Assembly: GCA_022827055.1 (NCBI GenBank) | Contig: JAJDTR010000033.1 | Location: forward strand, 58,115-122,114 | DNA from: Candidatus Poribacteria bacterium | Lineage (GTDB): Bacteria; Poribacteria; WGA-4E; JAJDTR01 | Length of the DNA: 64,000 nt | Direction: 5' to 3' | Shown: positions 19,501 through 27,230 of the stretch, one piece after another | Layout of the letters: each line of letters starts with the position of its first letter | Position numbering within the stretch: position 1 is the first letter of the stretch | Translations under genes and position numbers: made by a program | The notes under the pieces: generated by a model | What the model was told of the DNA's origin: nothing | Seen by the model: the letters and a program-made list of their open reading frames with translations, nothing else | Databases searched by the model: none

Positions 19501-20890
19501 TTGCTAATTCGACAAATTCCTTGAAATCTGCATCAATCCGACCTCGATTGGTTTCCTTCTCCGTCCACTGTAGGTAATCCTCAAGGGTTGGCAATACAAC
19601 AAGAAAGTCGAATGGTTTGTAGATGTTCCCTGTGGGATCACGTCCGTTTATGCTCAGAAAACGTTCGTCAATCTGATCAACCGCCGTATAAACTCCCATG
19701 TATTCGTCGTTGAGACGCAGATGCACCCATTCTGCTGCTGGCGCCAACACCCCTGCCCGTCGATAATCGTCGAAAGCCAACTTGCTTCTTATCAGTGATG
19801 AGTCCCACGTGGCACTTTGGAGGTTGAGTTTCTTTTTCCCTTGAAACAACTGATTATCCGGAAATATTAATTTGATGCTGGGCTTTAGTGTCAGGCGTCG
19901 ACCGGCACCGCCTCGATAGCGCATTCTTGTCCCACGGTATTCTACGCCTTCATGGCGCAACACAACAGGAACAGTCAAATCGTCCCAAATATGTTGGCTC
20001 AAGTAGACAAGATGGCTCTCGTCAGTATATAAGTCGTACACGGGCAACGCTGAGTCGGAACGCGCGAGAATTATTACGGGGGGAAACTCGACACGCGCGC
20101 TGCGATTCTCAAAGAGATCGACAGCACTTACCGCATATTGATATATCTGGTGGGGATTGACCGCACGGTCAATGTAAGAGGAAGACGGACTGAAGTCCAA
20201 GAGGCGAAATTCCCCGTTTTCAGAACGATAAATGTCATACCCGCCAATATCATCTTCCGGGTTGTCTGTCCAATCCAGAATCGTTTGGTCGTATCCACCC
20301 GTAACCAAGAAATTGCGCGGCTCGCGGGGCGCCATCAGGTCAGGAGCGCGTGAAAAAACATAGACTGCGGACAGAGACGGCTCGCCGCGCGTGGCAGAAA
20401 ATTGGATGTTCAATTGGCCATCATTCACCTGTGTCGCAAATTGATAGTCGATAATGTAGTTGCGACGCACCTCGTTAAATATGTCGAAATCCTTAAGAAC
20501 CCTTTCGTTCTCAATCCAAACATCGAATACGCGCAATGTGCGCCACATATGTTCTACTTCGCTGAAGTGTAACTTGACATTGTATGGTCCGTCCGGTACA
20601 TCAAACCGATACTCACTCAACCCACGGCGGTCGTGAAGATACAGATCGAAATCCCAAGTGCCACCGGACTTGTTGTTAACCGGCGACTTGCCACTGTAGC
20701 CATCAACGTAGCCTGCGCCGTTCGCTAACGTATATGGCCGATCGCTTTGGTATAGCCTTCCTCCTTTCGTCGTGTACGCGACCTCCGATCCAGTGTTGAA
20801 CCCAATCTCATAGGCGGTGCACAACGATGGAGTCAGAAGCGCAAATAGGACGACAAGTAGCTGAAGGATTTTCCGGATTGAGTTGTTCAT
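16586..20890 (-). CDS. Giant secreted CotH-kinase / lamin-tail-domain protein
   Basis: 1434 residues. Approximate order: signal peptide 1-26, malectin-like sugar-binding domain 27-185, fibronectin III domain 190-280, CotH kinase domain 283-600 (RMRYRGGAGRR, LNLQSATWDSSLIRSKLAFD and the EIIAWDPDVTF active-site end), four lamin-tail domains from about 640 to 1328, each with INE...DDWIELYN and LYLSDD repeats, and a FlgD-like C-terminal sorting domain (QNYPNP...WDGRNEVGE..ASGIYFYTL). CotH-family kinases phosphorylate secreted proteins using an unusual kinase fold. The lamin-tail domains probably act in binding on the surface. The C-terminal domain resembles the T9SS-type sorting signal; no secretion genes are in the window. 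Similar architecture is common in Poribacteria. Confidence 0.9.
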   Translation of the reverse strand: MNNSIRKILQLLVVLFALLTPSLCTAYEIGFNTGSEVAYTTKGGRLYQSDRPYTLANGAGYVDGYSGKSPVNNKSGGTWDFDLYLHDRRGLSEYRFDVPDGPYNVKLHFSEVEHMWRTLRVFDVWIENERVLKDFDIFNEVRRNYIIDYQFATQVNDGQLNIQFSATRGEPSLSAVYVFSRAPDLMAPREPRNFLVTGGYDQTILDWTDNPEDDIGGYDIYRSENGEFRLLDFSPSSSYIDRAVNPHQIYQYAVSAVDLFENRSARVEFPPVIILARSDSALPVYDLYTDESHLVYLSQHIWDDLTVPVVLRHEGVEYRGTRMRYRGGAGRRLTLKPSIKLIFPDNQLFQGKKKLNLQSATWDSSLIRSKLAFDDYRRAGVLAPAAEWVHLRLNDEYMGVYTAVDQIDERFLSINGRDPTGNIYKPFDFLVVLPTLEDYLQWTEKETNRGRIDADFKEFVELANLTPDHLIREKLWNVLDINEYLNWYCVNQLLGNWDIAGHNFFLYHDLTRKKWEIIAWDPDVTFVQEDMPLDQGARNNPTLGVPYWWDRLLDRVLNVPQFRRMYCLRLLELLDTTFSDSKRVSRVEAGHQSIRFDAERDTKKPGWLENEYWFYQSPWSLKDFSIKRNKFLRASIPDFIPPPSVNLFINEIALEGWIEIYNWSPREAVELRGLFLSDDVNEPTKTSLAREVIPPRGHIVVELSGVSDAGGFIGLFEREESGSIRLVDQITYPAFGDDFKGQATYGRIADGSGELDILRSPTPRGSNRWLVPVVFDATTKDDFTTRRLTKGNKLEQTLHLQNQLDKPQTVQLWSKLSVAGEPAYPGAYTQTEEIQLHPLEHLTYQLSRELPETLSPGIFYEYVVEIGSIDGGGEKVWDRLQMKVSLYSSNSVGHLHINELMAANRQTVADEYGEYDDWVEIYNSGDSTIRLDGLYLSDDMREPTKWQIRGIEISPKGFQLFWLDGDLVQGTTHAGFNLSASGEGIGIFDNDENGNAIIDWIAFGVQTEDVSLGRYPDGGDTLQFCAGATPGESNILADRSVSFNELVVDNRSTLADEAGEYDPWIELYNFGCHAVNLEGFYLSDAASTQVRWEFPSVEIAPGGFVIVWADGEENEGELHTNFRLSSDGGSILLFDRDENQNTPIDAFRFGKQTKDVAFARHPNGSGPWDSVRTPTPGAINPRHQDVQAQLYINEIMARNRSTIADESGQYDDWIELYNATDNPIELEGLFLSDDLSDPTKWVLPAITISPRGYVLIWADRDENAGELHANFSLSANSESVGLFESRNAGTKLIDSLEFPLLDADVSYGRIPDGGPALEKLNSPTPGLPNVGDFETLAGSIRLMQNYPNPHAAETWIPFRLSKPSELLLTIYNLRGQKIRHIDLGFRETGSYVDFQGAIRWDGRNEVGELAASGIYFYTLASENQRATRKLTVLR

Positions 20891-21260
20891 TTTGGAAAAT
20901 GGAAGAAACAGTCGCAGGTGACAGAAACAGGATTGAAGTGCTGCCTCTTTAGTGCGAATGGAGGGAAGGCAGCGATGGTTCGTCCGGCTCTGTGCAATTT
21001 CGACGCGAGTACCGAGAATACTGTTCCCTCAAGATTGTTCTAATCGCGGAAGGATTTAATTCTTCTCTTAAGTCGGTGATATGTCAAAATACGTCCCGTT
21101 AACCAACCGTTTCTGAAGATTTATTCAAGGTTATACGAGCATGAATTTGGTGCGGACATGAATGACTTTAGGTGTAAAGGGTTCTCACTTTGCCGAATGT
21201 AATCTCTAGAGACAACTTGGCGCATCACTCCAGAATCCTCAGGAGATCTAAATCAGTTTA
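20891..21260. other. Intergenic stretch, nothing recognised
   Basis: About 370 bp between two minus-strand genes. No coding frame, RNA gene or strong hairpin was found by eye. Confidence 0.5.
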
Positions 21261-22358
21261 TTATGACTGACCTTCTGCCAACTCGGTTTCCATCAGGTCA
21301 TATATTATCTGGCGTCCTTTCTTCACATCCCTTCTCATTCTGCCTTTCGCAAAAGCCATTTTCAACTTTATCAGTAAAGTATGGGCCAAATTCCTACCGG
21401 TAGGTTTGCTAAAATACCATGAAACACGAGTAGAATCCTCAGTCTCGGATAATTGGGTGGTTTGACGCATTGTTCCCCTAAAAGGGGTCGCTAAATCTGT
21501 TGTAAAATAATCGAAAGGTCTCCAATCGACAATTGTCTGTGTTTTCACCTGTTTGCCAAAAACACAATGCTGATCGCATCCAACTCCGACGCGCCCTTGG
21601 CTTTTTCCTTTAATGCTCAGGTAGTTCGCACGCAGGCGTTGTCTCCAGCGCTCGGGTTCGGTGAGATAGTCCCAAACAATAGCTAATGGTGCAGGAAAAT
21701 CCCCTTCAACTCTAAAATAGAGATTTTTGGTATCTACGTATATTCGCCGACTTTCCTTGGTGCGCTTCCAAATAGAATGCAAATCATGGACAAAGCCGCC
21801 ATGTTGTCCTAGTTGCTCATAAAATTCCGTGTGGATTTTCATACCGTGCACCAATTCACCTAGAGACATGGCGTTAGCTGCCGCTTCCGTGAAGAACGCG
21901 TACATTTCAACCCCCGTGGCTTCGGTGATTCGATTCCTCAACAGAGTGTGAACTACCGCCAAGTCTTCACCAGAGAGTCTTTCAGCGCCAGCGACCTCAT
22001 TCACAATGAAGGAGCCGTGATGCACGACGATTCCTAACGACAGTGCTGAAATCTGTTCACATGCTTTACAGGAACAGGTGGTGTTTTGGAGTATCTGTTC
22101 ACGTTTTTTCGTGAATAAGCGGTAGAGATGTTCAACCATTTCAAGCAAGGTTTGTCCCTGCAAGATGTCACCATCAAGGAGGCAGGCAAAGATTGGATCG
22201 GTTCCAAGTTCATGGATTTCCCATGGTGCTTTGAGTTGTCCGATTAGGGTACCGAACAACTCTCTCAAAATGTTTTCAGCGTGCGCTAACTCTTCCGGGT
22301 CGCGAAATTCGGAGTAACCTGTGATGTCAGCGACAAGAAGATAGCCTTGTTGTCTCAC
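21261..22358 (-). CDS. DUF2652 cyclase-like protein with C-terminal SRPBCC domain
   Basis: 365 residues from a GTG preceded by GGGGGAAATT. The N-terminal half (about 1-190) begins YLLVADITGYSEF and matches DUF2652, which resembles the class III nucleotide cyclase fold (the DITGYS..F string resembles DIxGxTxL of cyclases), but a cyclase activity is unproven. The C-terminal part (about 215-360) looks like a START/SRPBCC ligand-binding domain (VWDYLTEPERWRQR, RVGVGCDQHCVFG and a long terminal helix). It could sense a hydrophobic ligand. No neighbour suggests a pathway. Confidence 0.75.
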   Translation of the reverse strand: MRQQGYLLVADITGYSEFRDPEELAHAENILRELFGTLIGQLKAPWEIHELGTDPIFACLLDGDILQGQTLLEMVEHLYRLFTKKREQILQNTTCSCKACEQISALSLGIVVHHGSFIVNEVAGAERLSGEDLAVVHTLLRNRITEATGVEMYAFFTEAAANAMSLGELVHGMKIHTEFYEQLGQHGGFVHDLHSIWKRTKESRRIYVDTKNLYFRVEGDFPAPLAIVWDYLTEPERWRQRLRANYLSIKGKSQGRVGVGCDQHCVFGKQVKTQTIVDWRPFDYFTTDLATPFRGTMRQTTQLSETEDSTRVSWYFSKPTGRNLAHTLLIKLKMAFAKGRMRRDVKKGRQIIYDLMETELAEGQS

Positions 22359-22841
22359 AATTTCCCCCTTGATAGATTAGGTTTCATGGCGAAAAAACCT
22401 GCATTGTTGCAAAACGATACCACAGTTTTTCGTGAAAATCAACAGATTTAAGCATCTGGATTCTGTCCAATCTTGGAGCTGTTCTCCGGTCTCAGTCCGG
22501 GGGTCTGCCTATCGAGGTCCAATACAAAGATGTAGAGCGATCCTATGCTTGATTTGGCGAGATTCGGTCTTTCGACAGACACGTTCAAGGTGAAACCATC
22601 GCCGCTGGTTGTGGTCAACCCACGAGCGGTACGGATCCAGTCGCTGCAGATTTTCAGTTTTATCATGGAATCCCTGTGGTATAATGAGCAATGAGCACGC
22701 AGAGACAGTCGCATAGCAGAGATTTGAACACTGGCATATAGTGCCAAGGCGCCGAGTCGATTTCTGATAGAGTCACGAATGACCCGAAACCTCAGATCTC
22801 AGTCTAGCAGCCATCCGGCTCGTAACGTCGCAAACGAGGAA
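22359..22841. other. Intergenic stretch, no reliable gene
   Basis: A weak minus-strand frame of about 99 codons (22448-22747) is open but matches no family and overlaps another short frame. A TATAAT string lies at 22680-22685. Nothing firm. Confidence 0.5.
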
Positions 22842-22844
22842 ATG

Positions 22845-23510
22845 ATGAAACTAATCTCAGTAAATGTGTCGAAACCAAGGGACGTAGCGTATCGTGGGAA
22901 AATGGTACGAACCGGAATTTTCAAAGAACCGGTAAAGGGAAGAGTTTGGTTGCGAAAATTGGGGTTGGACGGAGATGGGCACGGCGATCCTGCCGTGCAC
23001 GGTGGGATTGATAAAGCCGTGTACGCGTATCCTATCGAACACTATGAACATTGGATGAGGGAATTGGGACGAGACGAACTTCCGTTCGGCCAGTTTGGCG
23101 AAAACTTTACGGTAAAGGGGTTGTTAGAGGAGGAGGTCCATATTGGAGATGTGTTTCAGATTGCGGGAGCACAGGTTCAAGTTACGCAGCCACGCGTACC
23201 CTGTTTTAAGCTTGGATTGAAGATGGAGTGCTCGACATTTCCGAAACACTTCTTGGCGAGCGAACGATCAGGATTCTACCTCCGCGTCGTGGCTGAAGGA
23301 GACGTCGGTGCAGATGACCGAATTGAGCGGATAAAGATTGATTCTGCCCGACTGAGCGTTCACGAGATACACCATCTGTATTACTTCGACAATCTCAATA
23401 GGCAAGGAATTGAGAGGGTATTGGGCGTGTCGGCGTTGTCAGATAGTTGGCGGGAGTCGTTTGAGGGATTCTTGGATAAATGTGACGGCGCCCAAGATGA
23501 AAGGCATTGA
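22845..23510 (+). CDS. MOSC-domain protein, YiiM type
   Basis: About 222 residues from the ATG at 22845 (or the preceding ATG, 22842) with ACGAGGAA just upstream; an earlier in-frame start at 22779 is poor. The sequence follows the YiiM pattern: TGIFKEPVKGRVWLRKLGLDGDGHGDPAVHGGIDKAVYAYP, FGENFTVKGLLEEEVHIGD, and the Cys in PRVPCFKLGLKM that can bind a sulfur ligand. E. coli YiiM supports resistance to N-hydroxylated base analogues through Moco-linked chemistry. The short first MOSC gene at 12.3 kb is a different subtype. Confidence 0.9.
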   Translation: MKLISVNVSKPRDVAYRGKMVRTGIFKEPVKGRVWLRKLGLDGDGHGDPAVHGGIDKAVYAYPIEHYEHWMRELGRDELPFGQFGENFTVKGLLEEEVHIGDVFQIAGAQVQVTQPRVPCFKLGLKMECSTFPKHFLASERSGFYLRVVAEGDVGADDRIERIKIDSARLSVHEIHHLYYFDNLNRQGIERVLGVSALSDSWRESFEGFLDKCDGAQDERH

Positions 23511-23571
23511 GCCCCGTATTAAATCCATGAGTGCGGCCAAGAGGGTAGCAGAAGCGCATTGTGATTACAAA

Positions 23572-23612
23572 CAAAAAGCCCCTTCCGCGAACCACGGAAG
23601 GGGCTATTTTTA
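23572..23612. terminator. Bidirectional rho-independent terminator
   Basis: An 11-bp stem AGCCCCTTCCG/CGGAAGGGGCT (23577-23587 and 23595-23605) with a 7-nt loop. It has T-rich flanks on both strands: ATTTTTAT on the plus side and TTTTTGTTTG on the minus side. It serves the MOSC gene in one direction and the tRNA-Lys/tRNA-Glu unit in the other. Confidence 0.9.
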
Positions 23613-23615
23613 TAA

Positions 23616-23690
23616 CATCCCCGACGGGATTTGAACCCGTGTCGCTGCCGTGAAAGGGCAGTGTCCTTGGCCAGACTAGACGACGGGGAC
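23616..23690 (-). tRNA. tRNA-Glu(TTC)
   Basis: 75 nt. Acceptor GTCCCCG pairs with CGGGGAT (a G-U pair at the end), anticodon stem CTGCC/GGCAG with loop CTTTCAC (anticodon TTC), T arm GGTTCAAATCCC. The CCA end is not encoded. It lies 6 nt downstream of the intron-containing tRNA-Lys gene and shares its transcript. Confidence 0.93.
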
Positions 23691-23696
23691 GTAAGT

Positions 23697-24126
23697 TGAG
23701 CCGTACAGGAATCGAACCTGTGACCACCTGATTAACCTACCACACTCACTTTCGTGAGCCAGACAGTTGCCAATCTGTTGTAGCCTGGACTATATCTTTA
23801 CCCTCAGCATCACTAAACTGATAGGGTAGGACACGTATAGTCTCTGAGGAGCGAAGGAAGCGTGAAGTCTCCAATGACCACCCTTCTCCCTTGGATATCA
23901 GCTTACGGCATACTGTTGATATCCCTAATCCAAGGCTCGATTATTCGTTGCCGCCTTGTCGGCGGATTAGCTTTCCTGCTGGTTGCCCAATCCTTTAGAT
24001 TTTCACGCTATGCCGCGTACCAAAGGCTCTAAGGGGATTCCAGCATACGGTGTCCTCCACTTTACATGTTTCCATGTAAAGGCTCCATGTTAAAGTCAGA
24101 TGCTCTACCAACTGAGCTAACGGCCC
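23697..24126 (-). tRNA. tRNA-Lys(TTT), interrupted by a group I intron
   Basis: The two exons are 24126-24093 (34 nt) and 23735-23697 (39 nt), giving a 73-nt tRNA: acceptor GGGCCGT/ACGGCTC with one G-U, D arm GCTCAGTTGGTAGAGC, anticodon stem TCTGA/TCAGG, loop CTTTTAA (anticodon TTT), T arm GGTTCGATTCC. The join falls between anticodon bases 34 and 35. The tRNA-Lys identity follows from the anticodon and from near identity to E. coli tRNA-Lys in the D arm. CCA is not encoded. A promoter precedes it and tRNA-Glu follows within 6 nt. Confidence 0.92.
23736..24092 (-). other. Group I self-splicing intron in tRNA-Lys (357 nt)
   Basis: It follows an exon ending in U and ends in G (omega-G), the normal group I signature. 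Visible helices: P2, a perfect 9-bp hairpin capped by GAAA (24060-24081); P6-region hairpin GGATATCA/TGATATCC; P7, GACTATA (23842-23836) with TATAGTC (23794-23788), 7/7 complementary; the conserved AAGATATAGTCC (23798-23787); P8, TACCCT/AGGGTA; P9-region hairpin CTCAC-GAAA-GTGAG near the 3' end. Motif order and the GGAGCCUU..AAGUGGA stretch after the 5' site resemble the cyanobacterial tRNA-Leu(UAA) intron (group IC3), which sits at the same anticodon position. No internal homing-endonuclease gene is present, so it is probably spliced by RNA alone. Confidence 0.9.
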
Positions 24127-24151
24127 ATAACCTCAACGTGTATGGAACAAA

Positions 24152-24181
24152 ATGATACCGAATCGATTCGAATACTGTCAA
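24152..24181 (-). promoter_or_regulatory. Sigma-70 promoter of the tRNA-Lys/tRNA-Glu unit
   Basis: On the minus strand, TTGACA (24181-24176) and TATCAT (24157-24152) with an 18-bp spacer; transcription would start about 20 nt before tRNA-Lys. The spacer holds the perfect palindrome CGAATCGATTCG (24159-24170), which may be a protein site or a coincidence. Confidence 0.75.
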
Positions 24182-24239
24182 CCTCAAATCATTCCAACTT
24201 CGTAGGGTAATTTATCTGTCTCCAGTCCTACAACGTTGG

Positions 24240-25523
24240 TTAAAGTAGGTCTTCGTTACATACAATCGTCTGTGTTCTCTCTTTGCCGACGGAGATGAGA
24301 GCGATGGGAACATTTAGAAAGTCCGCGACGAATGCGATGTATCGCTTTGCGTTTTCCGGCAGATTTTCATAGTGTCGGACATCTACTGTTGACTGTTTCC
24401 AACCGGGCAATATTTCGTACACAGCCTCACATTCCTCAAGCACCCGCAAACTTGGCGGGTATGTCGCAACCTCTTCACCACGGCGCCGGTAAGCAACGCA
24501 GACCCGAAGTTCGTCAAGATGATCCAAAACATCGAATTTCGTCAAAGCAAGCCCGGTGAAGCCGTTGACTTGGGCGGCATAGCGCAGCGCCACAAGGTCT
24601 AGCCACCCACAGCGACGCGGACGTTGTGTCGTGGCGCCGTATTCCTCACCTATTCCACGAATCTCTTCATCCAAATCCGGCGGCATCTCCGTCGGAAACG
24701 GGCCGCTCCCAACACGGGTTACATACGCCTTTGATACGCCCAGAACACGATGTATCGCTTGAGGACCTACACCAAGTCCGGTGCAAACGGCGCCGACTGT
24801 GGTGTTCGAGGAGGTAACGTAAGGATACGTCCCGAAGTCAACATCAAGCATGGTGCCTTGTGCGCCCTCGAATAAAATCCGTTTTCCGGTCCTAAGTGCG
24901 TCGTTTAGCAATTCAGGCGTGTCAGCCACGTAAGGTGCAAGTTGTTCCGAATATGTATAATACTGCTCCAACAGAGCTTGCCGATCGATTTCACCGCCAA
25001 TTTGGTCGAGCGCGTACCCTTTCGCAGCCAGATTGAAATCAAGTTTCTTCTGGAAGAGTTCAAAATCAAGCAAATCTGCAACCCGTATTCCTGCGTGACG
25101 GTTCATCTTGTCGGAGTAGGTTGGGCCGATCCCCCTTGCCGTCGTGCCAAGTTTAAGCCCGCTACCGAGGTCATCCCAAGATTCCATTATCCTGTGATAG
25201 GGCAAAATAAGGTGTGCGCGGGAACTAATCTTCAACCGATCGCCTACTTCGACGCCACACGCTTCTAAATCCGAGATTTCGCCGAACAGGGTCTCCAAGT
25301 TGATGACGACGCCGTTACCAATCACGTTCACGGTGTTGGGATGCAGAACGCCCGATGGGAGGAGATGAAAAACAAACTTGTCTTCTCCGATAACGATAGT
25401 ATGCCCGGCGTTGTCACCACCCTGATACCTTGCGACAATGTCTGCTCCTTCCGCGAGGAAATCAGTGGTGCCGCCTTTACTTTCATCGCCCCATTGCGCG
25501 CCCAATATGACTGTGTTTGCCAT
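24240..25523 (-). CDS. purA: Adenylosuccinate synthase, unusual phosphate loop
   Basis: 427 residues. Joins IMP and aspartate, with GTP, in AMP synthesis. The family core is clear: VARYQGG..NAGHT (catalytic His), GTTARGIGPTYSDK, EGAQGTMLDVDFGTYPYVTSSNTT, GATTQRPRRCGWLD and ALTKFDVLD. The N-terminal loop reads GDESKGG where the family has GDEGKGK: catalytic Asp and Lys are kept but Gly15 and Lys18 (E. coli numbering) are changed to Ser and Gly. Start ATG at 25523 with GAGGA upstream. It follows rplM and rpsI on the same strand. Confidence 0.92.
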   Translation of the reverse strand: MANTVILGAQWGDESKGGTTDFLAEGADIVARYQGGDNAGHTIVIGEDKFVFHLLPSGVLHPNTVNVIGNGVVINLETLFGEISDLEACGVEVGDRLKISSRAHLILPYHRIMESWDDLGSGLKLGTTARGIGPTYSDKMNRHAGIRVADLLDFELFQKKLDFNLAAKGYALDQIGGEIDRQALLEQYYTYSEQLAPYVADTPELLNDALRTGKRILFEGAQGTMLDVDFGTYPYVTSSNTTVGAVCTGLGVGPQAIHRVLGVSKAYVTRVGSGPFPTEMPPDLDEEIRGIGEEYGATTQRPRRCGWLDLVALRYAAQVNGFTGLALTKFDVLDHLDELRVCVAYRRRGEEVATYPPSLRVLEECEAVYEILPGWKQSTVDVRHYENLPENAKRYIAFVADFLNVPIALISVGKERTQTIVCNEDLL

Positions 25524-25564
25524 GAATCATGTCCTCAACATAGCATGCCGCAATACCGCTGAGA

Positions 25565-25957
25565 CTAACGCTTGGAGAACTGGTAGCGTGCCCGTGCGCC
25601 TTTCTGTCCGTACTTTTGTCGTTCGACCATACGGGAATCACGGGTTAGAAATCCAGCTTTTTTGAGGGTGGGTTTCAAGGAATCGTCCGCTCTAACGAGA
25701 GCCCGTGCCAGACCGTGTAGAATAGCACCCGCTTGGCCCGAGATTCCGCCTCCACGTATGTTTACAATTACATCGTAGTTACCACTTTTGGAAACGAGTT
25801 CAATCGGCTGTCTCGCATATTGAACGTGGTCTGCTCGATCAAAATATTCCTCAAGCGGTTTCTTATTAACGATAAATTGACCGGAACCTGGAATTAACCT
25901 TACGCGTGCGACCGAGGTTTTACGCCGACCCGTTCCCCAATACTGTTCGATAGCCAT
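25565..25957 (-). CDS. rpsI: 30S ribosomal protein S9
   Basis: 130 residues, normal length. Family landmarks: [14 protein letters not shown], the [19 protein letters not shown] stretch, and the basic C-terminus [18 protein letters not shown], whose tail reaches the ribosomal P site. It lies 42 bp upstream of purA and 356 bp downstream of rplM, although these two ribosomal genes are usually adjacent. Confidence 0.97.
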   Translation of the reverse strand: MAIEQYWGTGRRKTSVARVRLIPGSGQFIVNKKPLEEYFDRADHVQYARQPIELVSKSGNYDVIVNIRGGGISGQAGAILHGLARALVRADDSLKPTLKKAGFLTRDSRMVERQKYGQKGARARYQFSKR

Positions 25958-26313
25958 ATTCTTTCCTTAGCATCTGTATGTTATGTTACCTGTTTGTATA
26001 TAGTAGGCGGCAAAATCGTGTTTAATCATTTGCGAAACAGCATTTCATGTTTCTGTCCTGGCTTGTTGTTCACCCGTGGGATCCCCATCGACTTCGTAAT
26101 TCATTGCCTTGTTCGCCCCTAAGTGTGAATACCTTGGGTTTCGGTGTTACTATACACCATCCGACCCTCTAGGTTTACAAAAAACGAGTATAAGGGCTGC
26201 ACAAAAAAGAAGCCGAGTTTTTGAAGAGTTACTAATCAATCGTCCTTTCTCGGTTGATGTGGAATTGCCATACTCGACGTTTATTAGTCTCTGATAAAAA
26301 ACATAGGCTTTAA
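25958..26313. other. Unusual spacer between rplM and rpsI
   Basis: About 356 bp with no gene or strong hairpin seen. Both flanking genes run on the minus strand, so it would be transcribed if the genes form one operon. Confidence 0.5.
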
Positions 26314-26763
26314 TCACACATCCAAGACTTGCGGTTGTTGTGCTTGATGCGGATGGTTCGGCCCGGAATATACTTTCAATTTCTTAATGAGTTTGTCTCC
26401 GAGACGATTTTTTGGCAGCATTCCTTTAACTGCGCGGCGGATAATCACTTCGGGGTTCAGCTCCATCTGTTCATTGAAAGTCCGGTATTTGTCGCCACCC
26501 GGGTAGCCGCTATGCCGAAAGTATGTTTTCTGTTCTGCTTTATTGCCCGTGACGACAACCTTGTCGGCGTTGATTACCGCGACGCGAAATCCTAAATCAG
26601 CATGGGGTGTGAAAGTTGGATGGTGTTTGCCTCTTAGCACCGCCGCAATCTGAGTTGCCAGACGCCCAAGCACCTTTCCGCCTGCATCTACTATATACCA
26701 CCTAACGTCCTCATCTGAAACAGCGTCAGATTTGGGAAAATATGTTTGCATCCGAAGTCCCAT
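26314..26763 (-). CDS. rplM: 50S ribosomal protein L13
   Basis: 149 residues. Seen: [33 protein letters not shown], the [13 protein letters not shown] block, [19 protein letters not shown] and [13 protein letters not shown]. Start ATG at 26763 has AAGGT at good spacing. Assembly-initiating protein of the large subunit. Confidence 0.97.
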   Translation of the reverse strand: MGLRMQTYFPKSDAVSDEDVRWYIVDAGGKVLGRLATQIAAVLRGKHHPTFTPHADLGFRVAVINADKVVVTGNKAEQKTYFRHSGYPGGDKYRTFNEQMELNPEVIIRRAVKGMLPKNRLGDKLIKKLKVYSGPNHPHQAQQPQVLDV

Positions 26764-27201
26764 ATCATTACCTTCTACATTCGTTTAACACTAGCAGCAC
26801 CAGTAATTGGTACTCGCACAGAACCCGCTACTAGATGTCTTTTGATTCTGCTTTTGAAGCCTTTCACTAATTCAAGTGGAACAAAGAAGCCAGGGCAAGG
26901 AAACCATAGGCACAACAGCGGATAATAGTATCACCAACGGCGCTGAATTGTCAAGGCTAAATCCGTGGTTGCAAGGGGAATGGCAAGTGAAGGTATGCTG
27001 AGGTATCTTGAAAACCTCATCCGGGTCTTGTAAGCACATGTCAGAATCAGAGAGCTTTATCGTTCTCACTGTCCATTCGCTTTATCGGATTGTTCGGATT
27101 TCACGGATTAATAGCCGGATTGTCATGGCATCTGCACTAGACGGTAACCTTTAGTGATTAAAAGCCCAAACGCTTAATCCTACTACCTTATAAATCGCGG
27201 C
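26764..27201. other. Intergenic stretch, nothing recognised
   Basis: About 440 bp between divergent units. No gene, RNA or strong hairpin was recognised. Confidence 0.5.
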
Positions 27202-27230
27202 TTGAAATTGACGATAATTAGTGTTATAAT
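27202..27230 (+). promoter_or_regulatory. Candidate sigma-70 promoter
   Basis: TTGAAA (27202-27207) and TATAAT (27225-27230) with a 17-bp spacer. The next plus-strand gene is the membrane protein at 27508, so the transcript would have a leader of about 270 nt in which nothing is recognised. Confidence 0.5.

Noticed and set aside
22448..22747. Minus-strand frame of about 99 codons in an intergenic region
   Set aside because: No family, no ribosome site, overlapped by another short frame.
23736..24092. Homing endonuclease gene inside the intron
   Set aside because: No long open frame in the 357 nt; the intron appears to be RNA only.
26109..26294. Short plus-strand frame between rplM and rpsI
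   Set aside because: No similarity and opposite to the flanking operon.
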